From IMG/VR virus record IMGVR_UViG_3300015199_000015, positions 1 through 28,883 of that record: a DNA stretch of 28,883 bases; one strand, given 5' to 3'. A program made the position numbers and the translations under genes. Numbering within the stretch: the stretch's first letter is position 1; the number at the start of each line of letters is the position of its first letter. The notes below the pieces were generated by a model that had not been told where the DNA came from, ran no database searches, and saw nothing but the letters and a program-made list of their open reading frames with translations. Shown piece after piece: positions 1 to 8,377 of this stretch. The DNA is from a virus.

Positions 1-34
1 CACGTAATATCTTTCTGCTTTTTGGTTAACATTT

Positions 35-72
35 AAACCCCGCTACTAAATTAGTTTAGTAGCGGGGTTTTT
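35..72. terminator. Perfect hairpin intrinsic terminator, probably bidirectional
   Basis: A perfect inverted repeat has 16-base arms at 35-50 and 55-70 and a 4-base TTAG loop. The GC-rich core CCCCGCTACTA lies inside A/T-rich ends, so the right side ends in a T-run and the left side begins with the matching A-run. This is a strong rho-independent terminator that could work on both strands. It sits immediately upstream of the first tail-side gene and probably ends the transcript of the capsid genes presumed to lie before the window. Confidence 0.9.
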
Positions 73-99
73 ATAAACTTCGATCGGGAGTTTTCTTCG

Positions 100-453
100 A
101 TGCCCTCCACTTCTTTTAAGTATTCCCCTCAACTTCTGGCGTCGGCCGTTACTGCCGCAAGCGGATCTAGCATCGCGGTAGGAATTCCGTCGAAGTCACA
201 GTATCAGGTTGTGAATTTGCTTTGCAACTTCACGCTTGGATCGTTGACCAACATTACCTTGATCCCGCAAATTACTTTTGACGGGGCGACGTGGTGGAAC
301 GTTCTGCCAGCGATGCTAGCCATTACTGTGACGGGTACCTACGCCATCCCGGTTTTGTGCGCGGGCGCTAAACAGGTCCGCCTGAGTTACACCACGACTG
401 GCGTTGTGACCGGCAGTCTTCTGGCTGTCGACGCTCTTACTCAATCCGCTTAG
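100..453 (+). CDS. Small beta-rich virion protein, hypothetical
   Basis: The product is 117 residues and I recognise no family. It has no signal peptide or membrane segment. The composition is rich in Thr, Val, Ala, Leu and Ser, with alternating hydrophobic strands through residues 30-115, which suggests a small all-beta protein. The start ATG has a GGGAG Shine-Dalgarno at 86-90, nine bases upstream. The gene follows the strong terminator and precedes the neck genes. Many phages have a minor capsid, decoration or head-tail joining protein here, so a structural role is likely, but that rests on position only. It ends one base before the next ATG, so the two are probably co-translated. Confidence 0.7.
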   Translation: MPSTSFKYSPQLLASAVTAASGSSIAVGIPSKSQYQVVNLLCNFTLGSLTNITLIPQITFDGATWWNVLPAMLAITVTGTYAIPVLCAGAKQVRLSYTTTGVVTGSLLAVDALTQSA

Positions 454-454
454 T

Positions 455-727
455 ATGTTGCGCAAAGAGATTCCTCCGACGGTCTCACCTAAACCGGTCG
501 TTTCGACTGCCGGAGTGAGAGCTTTAGGGGAAGCCTTGCGCGGGGTCAATGTGGATCTCTTCGTGCGATCCAATTTGTGGCCCCAGTGGTTGGAAGACGG
601 TTACCAAATTTGTGATCATTGTGGGTATGTGATTTCACCCAACACGGGGATCTGTGCAGCCAATTCCGTGCATGTTACCGCTCCCTATAATCACAAGTCT
701 CGGCTTCGTTCGGTTTTGTTGAGGTAA
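455..727 (+). CDS. Small cysteine-containing protein, hypothetical
   Basis: This is a 90-residue protein of unknown family. Its middle carries C-D-H-C (residues about 53-56) followed by G-I-C-A about a dozen residues later and a nearby His. That spacing could bind one zinc ion as a partial zinc ribbon. The C-terminus is basic. The ATG lies one base after the stop of the preceding gene, so translation is probably coupled. The neighbours are virion genes, and a small zinc-stabilised connector or a scaffold-associated protein would fit. This is inference; no catalytic motif is visible. Confidence 0.65.
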   Translation: MLRKEIPPTVSPKPVVSTAGVRALGEALRGVNVDLFVRSNLWPQWLEDGYQICDHCGYVISPNTGICAANSVHVTAPYNHKSRLRSVLLR

Positions 728-731
728 TTCT

Positions 732-1112
732 ATGGCTCTCACCACTCCCGAGATCCAGCAAATTAAGCACTGGCTTAATTACGGCAACTTGACTGCCGTC
801 GCCATACCCTTCTTCGATATCGCTTTAATGTTCGAAGAAGTTATCGCGCCAAACCTGGATACGACGTGGGCAGAGCCTTATATTAGGAACACGATTCTCC
901 CTAATCTGCTGCAATTAGATATCGACATCATGGCTTGTCGCACGCGGTTTCAGGCTTTGGTGTTGGTCGGCGATGTCGAGTTAAATCCTAAAGAACTTGA
1001 TCGTCTGTTGGATCTGCAAGCGTATTGGATCAAGCAGCTTTCTAGCACTATCAAGGTCCCTGTCGCCGGTGGGGCGGGTAGCTCCAACGGTGGCGGCGTC
1101 ATTCTGACATGA
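732..1112 (+). CDS. Putative head-tail connector / neck protein
   Basis: The product is 126 residues. Residues 1-100 look mainly helical, and a flexible Gly/Ser/Ala-rich tail of about 20 residues follows (VAGGAGSSNGGG). Helical proteins of this size directly after capsid genes are typical of head-tail adaptors of the HK97 gp6 type, but I see no diagnostic motif, so the assignment is positional. GAGG at 720-723 provides a ribosome site. The stop overlaps the next start as ATGA (1109-1112), the usual mark of translational coupling in morphogenesis operons. Confidence 0.6.
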   Translation: MALTTPEIQQIKHWLNYGNLTAVAIPFFDIALMFEEVIAPNLDTTWAEPYIRNTILPNLLQLDIDIMACRTRFQALVLVGDVELNPKELDRLLDLQAYWIKQLSSTIKVPVAGGAGSSNGGGVILT

Positions 1113-1561
1113 GCTTGCGTGACGATCTTCTCCCGGTCGTCAACGCTCTCCGATCGTTGCCGAATACCTTCGGCCTTCGACGGTACACGGTAGCCATCCG
1201 GCGACGTGCTTGGAGCGGTGGCAAGCCCGGAAACGGTGTTGCTACCGTGACGGATCTCGCTATCAATCCTCCGCCTAAAGTGCGGTTCGTCTCGACGGAA
1301 GAAATCGCGTCAAGCGGCGGTACCTATCGCGAGGGTGATGTCATGATCGATCGGATCACACCGCGGTTTGTTGTCCCGACAACCGGGGGGTTTTCTCCTG
1401 TGATGTTGAATATCCGCCCCAATTCTGCGGCGGAGGATGTCGCTATCGTTTTAAACGGCGATGAAGGCTTGCTCGAAGCGGAAGTGATTAAGTTCAATTT
1501 CACCCGCGCCTTTAATTATTGGATGGTAGTTAGACTCGTTCGCGCTGGCGTCCGCGGGTGA
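1109..1561 (+). CDS. Putative head closure / head-tail joining protein
   Basis: The product is 150 residues and unrecognised by sequence. It starts with a helical stretch and then a basic segment (RRYTVAIRRRAW). The rest appears beta-rich with many Val, Ile and Thr. Its size, basic N-terminal region and position between a helical connector and a gp10-like protein resemble head-closure proteins of long-tailed phages. It overlaps both neighbours by four bases: ATGA at its start and GTGA at its end. It is therefore firmly part of one translated unit, although the exact role is inference. Confidence 0.6.
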   Translation: MSLRDDLLPVVNALRSLPNTFGLRRYTVAIRRRAWSGGKPGNGVATVTDLAINPPPKVRFVSTEEIASSGGTYREGDVMIDRITPRFVVPTTGGFSPVMLNIRPNSAAEDVAIVLNGDEGLLEAEVIKFNFTRAFNYWMVVRLVRAGVRG

Positions 1562-2001
1562 TTCACAACGTTACCCTGGGAGAGCTTCCTAGCATTATCG
1601 CTCGAGCAGAAGGAAAGCGAAAGATCGCTATACACGCCGCAGTAGTAGAAGCAATCCTATTAGGGACTGAGATTTTAGCTAACGAGGCCCCCAAGGCTTT
1701 CGGAGAGCTAAAGCAAAGTTTTCATGCAGAGCCATCAGGGGACCCTAGAACGATCGTTGCTGATGCTCCTCATGCGGCAGCTGTTGAATTTGGAGCGCGT
1801 CCGCACATGGCTCCATTCGCTCCTCTTTTGGCGTGGGCGGAGCGGATAGGCGCGGACGATCCTGGAGCGCTTGCCAAAGCAGTTCAGAAGAAGATAGCGG
1901 AAGTTGGAAGTCAACCAACGCACTTTATCAAAGATAGTCTCCCAAAGCTCCGCGAGGCGCTTGTTATTCTGGTCGAAAGGGCGTTAAACCGTGGCGAGTG
2001 A
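1558..2001 (+). CDS. HK97 gp10-like neck / tail-completion protein
   Basis: The product is 147 residues and begins with GTG at 1558, overlapping the previous stop by four bases. The central motif AAAVEFGARPHMAPFAP is characteristic of the HK97 gp10-like family, in which 'vE.Gt..~a.PFl.Pa' is the recurring element. The surrounding regions are helical and charged. Members act at the head-tail interface or in tail completion. The family call is fairly secure from this motif and from the position just before the tail terminator and sheath genes; the structural detail is inference. The gene ends inside the next one (11-base overlap). Confidence 0.75.
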   Translation: MIHNVTLGELPSIIARAEGKRKIAIHAAVVEAILLGTEILANEAPKAFGELKQSFHAEPSGDPRTIVADAPHAAAVEFGARPHMAPFAPLLAWAERIGADDPGALAKAVQKKIAEVGSQPTHFIKDSLPKLREALVILVERALNRGE

Positions 2002-2620
2002 TCCTAGAGTCGCCGTTCGGAGTGCGCTCGCTAACTATCTCCGATCCAAAATCACGGCGCAATTTAGCGCGGCGTTTCTCGTGTCTGAGAATTGGCCTAC
2101 GCCGCAAGCTAACTTTCCGCTTGAAGCGCTTACCATCGTCGCTCCGGGTGGTGTCCGTACCAATTGGCATCAACCTGTTGTGTGGACCACTACACCGACG
2201 AGCGGCGTGAACGCTAACGTTTTCTACTCGACCGCGCTTATGGAAATCGATTTACAGATAGACGTCTGGTCTCAATATGAAGACGTGCGGGACTCGGTGA
2301 GCAGTTGGCTCACGCCGCAACTCAATAAATGTGCATCCGTTAGTTTGGGGCTGACGACTTTCCCAGAGCTTGCAAGCGCCCCGGGTCTAGTGATTCAGAT
2401 CCCACTTTTAAATAACGTCCAAGCTGAATTTCTCTTCGATTCTACGCCTCGCCTTATTGAGAACCCCGGCGCAGCGATGACCGGCGACTGGCGGGCGACG
2501 TGGCTCGGCACCGCTACCGTGCACTTCACCACCATCGAGCAGCAAGCGATGATGCAAACCATTCTCCTCAATCTCAGTATTAACGGCGCGACTGTAGAAG
2601 TCACTCAGTTAGCCCCGTAA
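1991..2620 (+). CDS. Putative tail terminator / tail completion protein
   Basis: The product is 209 residues. It starts with GTG at 1991, eleven bases inside the preceding gene. An N-terminal helix (VRSALANYLRSKI) is followed by a mixed alpha/beta region that includes 'MEIDLQIDVWSQ', a beta strand of the kind found in tail terminator proteins where a strand pairs across a hexameric ring. It is the last gene before the sheath gene, the usual place of the tail terminator. At 209 residues it is longer than many such proteins. The function is inferred from order and general pattern. Confidence 0.6.
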   Translation: MASDPRVAVRSALANYLRSKITAQFSAAFLVSENWPTPQANFPLEALTIVAPGGVRTNWHQPVVWTTTPTSGVNANVFYSTALMEIDLQIDVWSQYEDVRDSVSSWLTPQLNKCASVSLGLTTFPELASAPGLVIQIPLLNNVQAEFLFDSTPRLIENPGAAMTGDWRATWLGTATVHFTTIEQQAMMQTILLNLSINGATVEVTQLAP

Positions 2621-2641
2621 CCCCTTCCGTCGCACCCTTAA

Positions 2642-2646
2642 TAGGA
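2642..2646 (+). promoter_or_regulatory. Shine-Dalgarno AGGAG for the sheath gene
   Basis: AGGAG lies ten bases upstream of the ATG at 2657, in the short gap after the preceding gene. I see no sigma-70 promoter or hairpin in this gap, so the sheath gene is probably transcribed with the genes upstream. Confidence 0.6.
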
Positions 2647-2656
2647 GTCCAAGTAT

Positions 2657-4120
2657 ATGCCTCTTTTCACGGCTAACACTGCCGCGGTTCAGCAACCGGG
2701 CGTGTTTTTGATCGAGGTGGCTGCGCCCACTATTATTGACGGCGTAGCAAACGGATACGTTGGGCTCGCGTTTCAAGGTGAGTGGGGTCCGGTTCAGACT
2801 CTTTATATCCCGACTTCTGGCGGCGATATGATGAACACTTATTTCCCGGCAGGCAGCGCGCACAACTCGACGGGCTACTACGCGGTTATGCGTCGAAAAG
2901 CCGTCCCTTGGGCCATGTGCCGAGTGCTCGGCACTGGATATGCGTCGGCTACGTACAACCTACAAGATGCGGCTCCCGTCAACGTTATGTTGCTGACGGC
3001 GAAATATCCGGGCACGTTGGGCAACAGCATCACGGCGACCGTAGCGGCCGCTACCGACGGTGTAGCGAACCATTTTAACCTGACCGTGACGCTGAGTAAC
3101 GCGACCACCGGATCGACGACTGAGACATATACTAACCTGCAGACGATCGCTCCTGCGATCCTGCCGGTGCTGACGAGCTCGAATCTGCTCGCGAGCGCGA
3201 CTCTGGTGGGTACTCCGGTCACGCGTCCGGTCAACGGTACGTTTACCATGGCTGGTGGATCTGCCGGTGCAGCAGTAGGTGCAGCGGATTATAACACCGC
3301 GTTCTCCCAGCTGGCGACTAGCGGCCTTATTCGCGTTAAGTGTGTGGACGATTGCGGCGACACCATCCGCGCCGCAGTTAACGCGTTCCTGCAGGCCTCG
3401 GTTGATGCCACCACTAACTGCATGGCAGTGTTGCAGGGTTCGCCTACTAATGCTCTTGCAGCCGCTCTCACCGACGTCGCTACCTACCGCGACGATCGAG
3501 TTATTTACTGCGGATCGTGGGTCAACGTTCTCGACGACAACGGCGTTGTTCAGCAGAGTCCGTTCGCTACTTTCGTCGCTAGCGCGATCGTCAACCTAGA
3601 GCCACAGCAGTCGCATGCATGGTGGGACGATCGAGTCACCACGTACTACAACGGAATTGCCTCGATTCCTAACACCATCCTCAACACGAACGACGACGGA
3701 ACCAAGAATCAGTGCACGACTAACGGCGTGTGTCTCCCCGTCCGTCTCGACTCCGGGAAGTACGCGGCACTGCATGACCGTACCACTTCGCTGACTACCA
3801 GCAAGCTGTTCTCCGTCACCCGACGGCTGAAAGATTACTACGGTCTGTCGATCAAGGCAGGAATCCCCGGATGGGTCAACGGACCGAACACCGGCGATCA
3901 GCAGAGGGCTTTGAAACTCACGATCGACGACTTCATGAATCGTGAACAGATCAAGGGCCGTAATACTGGCTATTCGATCGATACTAAGTCCGGTAACACG
4001 CTTTCTTCTATCGCGCTCGGTCAGTTTGTGGTGATCATTAATGCGACCACTCCGGCGCCGATGGAGAAGATCTTCATTATGCTTAACGTCGGTCCGACCG
4101 TCGTCATCGCAGTCCAGTAA
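2657..4120 (+). CDS. Contractile tail sheath protein
   Basis: The 487-residue product forms the contractile outer tube of the tail. The N-terminus has the family hallmarks: QPGVFLIEV at about residues 13-21, then a YVGLAFQGEWGPVQ segment, matching the 'PGvy..e......pi......aglvG.a.~Gp' pattern of sheath proteins. The C-terminal domain, with RTTSL and KDYYG, ends in a segment like 'PMEKIFIMLNVGP', corresponding to the beta-strand region where neighbouring sheath subunits link. The length is normal for a sheath. The tube gene follows at once, the standard sheath-tube order. This is one of the most secure calls in the window and fixes the phage as a myovirus type. Confidence 0.93.
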   Translation: MPLFTANTAAVQQPGVFLIEVAAPTIIDGVANGYVGLAFQGEWGPVQTLYIPTSGGDMMNTYFPAGSAHNSTGYYAVMRRKAVPWAMCRVLGTGYASATYNLQDAAPVNVMLLTAKYPGTLGNSITATVAAATDGVANHFNLTVTLSNATTGSTTETYTNLQTIAPAILPVLTSSNLLASATLVGTPVTRPVNGTFTMAGGSAGAAVGAADYNTAFSQLATSGLIRVKCVDDCGDTIRAAVNAFLQASVDATTNCMAVLQGSPTNALAAALTDVATYRDDRVIYCGSWVNVLDDNGVVQQSPFATFVASAIVNLEPQQSHAWWDDRVTTYYNGIASIPNTILNTNDDGTKNQCTTNGVCLPVRLDSGKYAALHDRTTSLTTSKLFSVTRRLKDYYGLSIKAGIPGWVNGPNTGDQQRALKLTIDDFMNREQIKGRNTGYSIDTKSGNTLSSIALGQFVVIINATTPAPMEKIFIMLNVGPTVVIAVQ

Positions 4121-4145
4121 CATCATTTTACAGAGGCCTAATTAA

Positions 4146-4598
4146 ATGGCGATCGCTTCTAATCCAAAACTTCCAGTTACTGGAAAAAACGTTGTTTTGA
4201 CGATTTTCGTCGGTGGATTGCCACTGACCCAAACCGACGTCGCTCAGTCGATTTCCATTACCGAAGTTGTGCAGCAATATCGTGATAAGTACCTTGGTCG
4301 CGATCGTGACCGTACCGACGAGCAGACGACCGGATACGATGCGACGATCTCGCTGCATTACACCGGTTCGCAGCTGGTGCAGTCGTTGTTCGCTCAGAAG
4401 GTTGCGCGTCAAACGCTGCAGCCGGTTCCGGTCATTTCGATCGGTCTTACCGTTGCCAATCGTGACGGCACTTTCGACGGTTACCTGCTGCAGGATTGCA
4501 CTGCCAAGATCGCGATCGACTTTCGCGGCAAAGAAGATCGCGGCATGATCAACCTTTCGATCCAGGCTCAGGATCTGCGACTGACTCAGTCTTTGTAA
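4146..4598 (+). CDS. Tail tube protein
   Basis: The 150-residue product directly follows the sheath gene and has the typical length of a myovirus inner tube subunit. It looks beta-rich throughout (for example VVLTIFVGG near residue 17 and PVPVISIGLTVAN near residue 98) with a charged loop YRDKYLGRDRDR. No membrane segment is present. The inner tube carries the DNA during ejection and is built on the baseplate before sheath assembly. The assignment rests on position between sheath and chaperone, length and predicted beta content rather than a unique motif. GAGG at 4132-4135 lies ten bases before the start. Confidence 0.85.
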   Translation: MAIASNPKLPVTGKNVVLTIFVGGLPLTQTDVAQSISITEVVQQYRDKYLGRDRDRTDEQTTGYDATISLHYTGSQLVQSLFAQKVARQTLQPVPVISIGLTVANRDGTFDGYLLQDCTAKIAIDFRGKEDRGMINLSIQAQDLRLTQSL

Positions 4599-4647
4599 CA
4601 TCTCCCGCCCTTCTGTTACTCCCCCGCTCTAAACTCCCCGAGGTTGA

Positions 4648-5094
4648 ATGGCCACATACATCGAAACGATCCTCCCTTCCGGCAAGGGTCTCCGAATCTC
4701 CAAACTAAACACCCGATCCTTCCGTGAAGTTCAAGAGCGAGTCGTTAATCGACTCGGTGAAGCCAATTCGAGTCGAGTCGCGACAGCACTCGGTCACGAG
4801 ATGCTTTTGCGATCGTTCGCTGGTATCACTAACGGTCCGCTCGAGTGGGTGTACGGCGAAGATAAGACCGTAGACATTGACGCCATGCTCTCTAAGGTTC
4901 CCGGTGAAGCTTGGCTCCGTCCCACCTACGAAGAGTTGATTATTACCGACGGCAGTCAGTCCCTCGACGTGCTGCTCGACGACGTGAGCGACTACGCCAC
5001 GGCTATCGGTCTCGTCCAGGATGTCACGATGCCCAACAGGGGGCGCGCTGGATCGCTCGCGGGAAAAACTCGGACGGCTTTCGTCGAGCCGTAG
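4648..5094 (+). CDS. Tail assembly chaperone, zero-frame product (gpG-like)
   Basis: The 148-residue product lies between the tail tube and tape measure genes, where long-tailed phages encode the chaperone that coats the tape measure during tail assembly. It is a soluble, charged protein with a helical N-terminal half. Near its 3' end it carries a consensus -1 slippery heptamer, after which only eight codons remain before the TAG at 5092-5094. A second product extends into the -1 frame, listed separately. GAGG at 4640-4643 is the ribosome site. Function comes from position and the frameshift architecture; sequence similarity to lambda G or Mu gp41 is not obvious by eye. Confidence 0.85.
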   Translation: MATYIETILPSGKGLRISKLNTRSFREVQERVVNRLGEANSSRVATALGHEMLLRSFAGITNGPLEWVYGEDKTVDIDAMLSKVPGEAWLRPTYEELIITDGSQSLDVLLDDVSDYATAIGLVQDVTMPNRGRAGSLAGKTRTAFVEP

Positions 5095-5225
5095 CCTACC
5101 TAATGCGGTATGGGCATCAACCCATATCTGAAATCATGGCGCTATCACTTGACGACTTAAGCGCCCTAGTCGATGAAATTATCGATATCGTAAACGCCGA
5201 AAACGCTACCGGGTCGAAGGAGTAA
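4648..5225 (+). CDS. Tail assembly chaperone, -1 frameshift fusion (gpGT-like)
   Basis: The predicted product joins 4648-5067 with 5067-5225, giving about 192 residues: 140 from the zero frame and 52 from the -1 frame. Slippage on GGGAAAA converts the reading ...AGK to the -1 frame, which continues as NSDGFRRAVAYL and runs to the TAA at 5223-5225, three bases before the tape measure ATG. The extension looks helical and acidic near its end (LDDLSALVDEIIDIVNAE). It has no plausible start of its own with a ribosome site. In lambda the T extension binds the tail tube while the G part binds the tape measure; a similar division is likely here. Confidence 0.85.
5061..5092 (+). promoter_or_regulatory. 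Programmed -1 ribosomal frameshift signal
   Basis: GGGAAAA at 5061-5067 lies in phase as G GGA AAA in the chaperone frame, a canonical X XXY YYZ heptamer. After a six-base spacer (5068-5073), a perfect 6-bp stem ACGGCT (5074-5079) / AGCCGT (5087-5092) encloses a 7-base loop. The spacer and stem-loop match known stimulatory geometry. The zero-frame stop begins at the last base of the stem. Confidence 0.85.
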
Positions 5226-5227
5226 TC

Positions 5228-6922
5228 ATGGCCGACACTACATATAGAGTGTTAGTTGATTACAACCTTGAAACTCGTGGCGCCGAAGGTGGGATCGATC
5301 GCCTTAATACCCTCTTCGATCGTTTGAAGGGTGCCGCTACGCTGGCTTTCGGTGTTCTCGGTCTCGAGAAGATGATCGAGAAAACGATCGAGCTCGGTTC
5401 AGCCGTCGAAAACACTCGTATCAAGCTCGCCGGCATGATGACGGCTGGAGGAGCTCCGGGGGCTTCTGATTTCAATCAGAGCCTCCGACTCTCGGGACTC
5501 TTGATCGACGAGCTTCGCGAGAAGTCTCTTCGGATCCCCGGTACGTGGCAGGACCTAGCGAAGATCGTCAACACGATTACTGTCCCCGGACTCAATGCCG
5601 GCCACAGTATGAATGAACTGGCAGACATGGGCGCCAAGGCTCAGAGCCTGTTTCTGCCACAGGGAAATGACTCCGGCCAGATTGCGCACAGCCTTCGGGC
5701 AATGATGGGAGGCCACGCTCGTGGCCAGGACCCGATCTTTATGCTGCTGAGTGGTGCTATGAAAGGCACTCCCGGCGCAAAAGAATTTAACGCAATGAGC
5801 GGTACCGAGCGATACGACGAGATCTTGAAAGCGCTCGAGAAGTTCGATCCGGCCATGAAGGCTTTCGGTAATTCGTGGATGGCGGTATCAACTACCACCA
5901 AAAACTACGCCGAAATGCTGTTTACGGCCTTCAGTGGGGGAGTGTTCGACACTCTCAAGAGCACACTAAGTGATCTAAACGATTGGTTTGCCAAGAATAA
6001 AGAGACGATCGACGCGTTCGCCGTGAGTCTCGGAACCAAGGTTGCCGACGGACTCACCAAAGCTTTTGAGAAAGCTAAAGTAGTTATAGAGTTCTTAGTT
6101 GCACACAAGGATCTGATCTTAGGCCTCGGCGAGTCTATGCTTTTAAGCAAAGTCGTCGGGAAGTTTGGATCGGGAACGACCGGCGCCGGCGCGGATGGAA
6201 AGTTTAGTCTAGGCGCTGTGGATCCTTCTATGGTCGCTGGTGGATCTCTTCGTGGTTTCGGAATGGCTCAAATCACGGGGTCTGCGACCACCATCGGCAC
6301 GGCTATGATGACCGTCGAGGGAGCGTTTAGCACTTTGGTCGGCAACTTAGGGCTGGTGGGTAAAGCGCTTTTAGTTTTCCACGCGGCTTTGAATAAGATC
6401 GCCGAGTGGTTTGATAAGGAACATCAAAACCGCATTGGCGGCGCCGAAGAGTGGGGCAGTATCCACCGCAAGCTGTCGCTAGAAGCTTCGCAAGGCGATA
6501 CCAAGAGCCTTCTCGCCGCGACTTCTACGCAGATGCGTGATGCTGGGGTTTTCAAGGGTGACATGACGAAGGGCCTCACCTTCGATAATTCAGCCCTACA
6601 GGCCTACCTCGCTAACTCCAGAATTGACGAAGTTGCCGCGAAGTCCTTCACCCTCCTAGTGGAGAAGGCCTTCAGTGCCGCACGGTCGAATATGCCGTAC
6701 GGTCCCGCGGCTCCTACTCCCGACCAGATTCTTGCCCGTAAGCTTGCCGAAAAGGGCAAAGTTAAAAACGGCGGGAACACGAACATCAACGTCAAGATCG
6801 AACAGACGATCGAGAACGCCGACGATCCTGAGCGGGTGATGATCAAGACCCGCGAGGCGCTTGATCGCTTCCTTATCCACCCCATCGAAACCGGGTCGAA
6901 CGTTATCGCGCCGCTTAGGTGA
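5228..6922 (+). CDS. Tape measure protein
   Basis: The 564-residue product follows the frameshifted chaperone with a two-base gap, as tape measure genes do. It is mainly helical, with a coiled-coil-like N-terminal third (MIEKTIELGSAVENTRIKL) and hydrophobic stretches around residues 365-390 (LVGNLGLVGKALLVFHAAL). The C-terminal end looks like the tail-tip anchoring domain with a strand-rich NINVKIEQTIE segment. Tape measure length sets tail length at roughly 0.15 nm per residue, which would suggest a short tail of about 85 nm. I see no lytic transglycosylase or peptidase motif. The call is secure from context and composition. Confidence 0.85.
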   Translation: MADTTYRVLVDYNLETRGAEGGIDRLNTLFDRLKGAATLAFGVLGLEKMIEKTIELGSAVENTRIKLAGMMTAGGAPGASDFNQSLRLSGLLIDELREKSLRIPGTWQDLAKIVNTITVPGLNAGHSMNELADMGAKAQSLFLPQGNDSGQIAHSLRAMMGGHARGQDPIFMLLSGAMKGTPGAKEFNAMSGTERYDEILKALEKFDPAMKAFGNSWMAVSTTTKNYAEMLFTAFSGGVFDTLKSTLSDLNDWFAKNKETIDAFAVSLGTKVADGLTKAFEKAKVVIEFLVAHKDLILGLGESMLLSKVVGKFGSGTTGAGADGKFSLGAVDPSMVAGGSLRGFGMAQITGSATTIGTAMMTVEGAFSTLVGNLGLVGKALLVFHAALNKIAEWFDKEHQNRIGGAEEWGSIHRKLSLEASQGDTKSLLAATSTQMRDAGVFKGDMTKGLTFDNSALQAYLANSRIDEVAAKSFTLLVEKAFSAARSNMPYGPAAPTPDQILARKLAEKGKVKNGGNTNINVKIEQTIENADDPERVMIKTREALDRFLIHPIETGSNVIAPLR

Positions 6923-6925
6923 TTT

Positions 6926-8377
6926 ATGCCCGATGATCTCAGGTTCTACCCCCGGGCGATGGTTGGTATCAACGCCGTTTTAAACGACGGGGATCCTAAT
7001 GGGATCGACACAATTCTTTACCCTGACAGGGTGTCCGTAAGCCTTCGCCCACATCACCAGGCATCGGGAGCGGAGATCACGATCAAACAGACTTACCTCC
7101 CCTTCGATCCGCGACGAATTAATAATCTGTTCGTTTCGGTATACATGGGAGTGTCCCCCAGCACTAAGGCCAGCATATTGTCGCAAGATACTATGCTGTT
7201 TTGCGGCTGGGTTGACGATCTTGACGTGAAGTACTCCGCTGATGGTCCTCTGGTTTCCATGAAAGCGCGGGACGTCTCGGCGTATTTGAGAGATGAGAAG
7301 AATTTAGTAACTCGCACCTATAAAACTAACGGTGTGGTAACGGCTAAGATCAACCCGATCCCCCGTTACAAAGATTCGATTGTGTCCGCTATTAAGAAAT
7401 TGCTCGAGTGGGCCAACGTCCCAGCAACTGCGATTCACATTGAAGATCGATCTACTGGGTTGAGAGCGTCTCAACCTATGACGTCCTACACTCACGCGCG
7501 GGGCGGGGATGGGTTCGTTCCATTTAAAAACGGATCGAACGCTTGGGAAGTAATCGAACATCTCGCTGCCTTGACGTCGCTGCTGATTTCGGTAGATAAG
7601 AGCACGATCGTAATTCGCGATCCTATGAACGCATTTCCTCCTGTGGGAGCTTCGAAGGTAGCGCCGTCCTATTCGTTCGTTTTCGGTGAAAATCCCAAAT
7701 CTTCGACGATCCCGATCCAGTTTATGAGTAACGCTCTTTGGACAACCAAACACGTTCCGGTGTTCAGTCTGGAGCTCAAAAAGAAGTTTCTCCGCAACCG
7801 TAAAGGGGTGCGTCTGGTTTCGTTTGATTCCACTACAGGGCGGAAGATTATCGCGGATTGGCCGTCTAATGATAAGCTACCCCCAAAGCGAAAAGCGAAG
7901 CTCGCTCCTAGTAAGCATCCGATCCATAAGACTAGAGACGTACCAGATCCTGATCGCGACGTGTATGTGGTCGGCGGAACGTTAGGAATCCAGACCAAAG
8001 CGAAGTTGCTCGAGGCAGCGCAGCGATTCTATCAAGAACGCTCGCGCCAAGAGATGGAAGGGGAGTTGACCACCTATATTTGGGACGATCAACTCTTCGC
8101 GCTTCGAAATGCGTCACGAATCGACATCCGTATCAAGCCTGAGCTTGAAGCGGAATTGCTAAATATCAAAGACGCACAGAAGCGAAGTATCTTTCTACAA
8201 AATCGTTTGTCTATTGATAAGAAAGCGGCAGACGTTCTTGTCAACGCGACGATGAATAAAGAATCAGACACCTACTACGTCCGATCCATCACCCACGAGT
8301 GGGATGCGGAACAGGGTGGCAATACTAAGATCGATTTCATTACCCTGCTCGAGGCCGACTTGGTTAAGGGCTCCTAA
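6926..8377 (+). CDS. Baseplate hub protein, gpD / Mu gp44-like
   Basis: The 483-residue product lies between the tape measure and the central spike, the position of the baseplate hub (P2 gpD, Mu gp44, T4 gp27). The N-terminal half, with SVSLRPHHQASGAEITIKQ and a 'FCGWVDDLDV...LVSMKARDVSAYLRD' stretch, matches the usual hub pattern in which a field such as 'lf.G.vd.v....~g~~v.i.arD....l' recurs. The C-terminal half includes HEWDAEQGGNTKIDFITL, similar to the closing strands of late-control D proteins. It works as a trimer joining tube to spike. Its TAA overlaps the spike ATG (8375-8379). Confidence 0.75.
   Translation: MPDDLRFYPRAMVGINAVLNDGDPNGIDTILYPDRVSVSLRPHHQASGAEITIKQTYLPFDPRRINNLFVSVYMGVSPSTKASILSQDTMLFCGWVDDLDVKYSADGPLVSMKARDVSAYLRDEKNLVTRTYKTNGVVTAKINPIPRYKDSIVSAIKKLLEWANVPATAIHIEDRSTGLRASQPMTSYTHARGGDGFVPFKNGSNAWEVIEHLAALTSLLISVDKSTIVIRDPMNAFPPVGASKVAPSYSFVFGENPKSSTIPIQFMSNALWTTKHVPVFSLELKKKFLRNRKGVRLVSFDSTTGRKIIADWPSNDKLPPKRKAKLAPSKHPIHKTRDVPDPDRDVYVVGGTLGIQTKAKLLEAAQRFYQERSRQEMEGELTTYIWDDQLFALRNASRIDIRIKPELEAELLNIKDAQKRSIFLQNRLSIDKKAADVLVNATMNKESDTYYVRSITHEWDAEQGGNTKIDFITLLEADLVKGS

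Noticed and set aside
3596-4126. 176-codon open frame on the minus strand within the sheath gene
   Set aside because: It lies fully inside a secure sheath gene, has no ribosome site and its composition (Arg/Asp-rich) is that of an antisense shadow.
4147-4154. GCGATCGC as cyanobacterial HIP1 signature
   Set aside because: Only one full octamer was noted; the excess is of CGATCG with mixed flanks, so a cyanobacterial host is not supported.
4128-4601. 157-codon minus-strand open frame over the tail tube gene
   Set aside because: Full overlap with a well-placed structural gene and Arg/Gln-rich shadow composition.
4911-5225. Stand-alone gene starting at ATG 4911
   Set aside because: No ribosome site, and the first 50 codons are Arg-rich shadow of the chaperone; only the part after the slippery site looks like protein.
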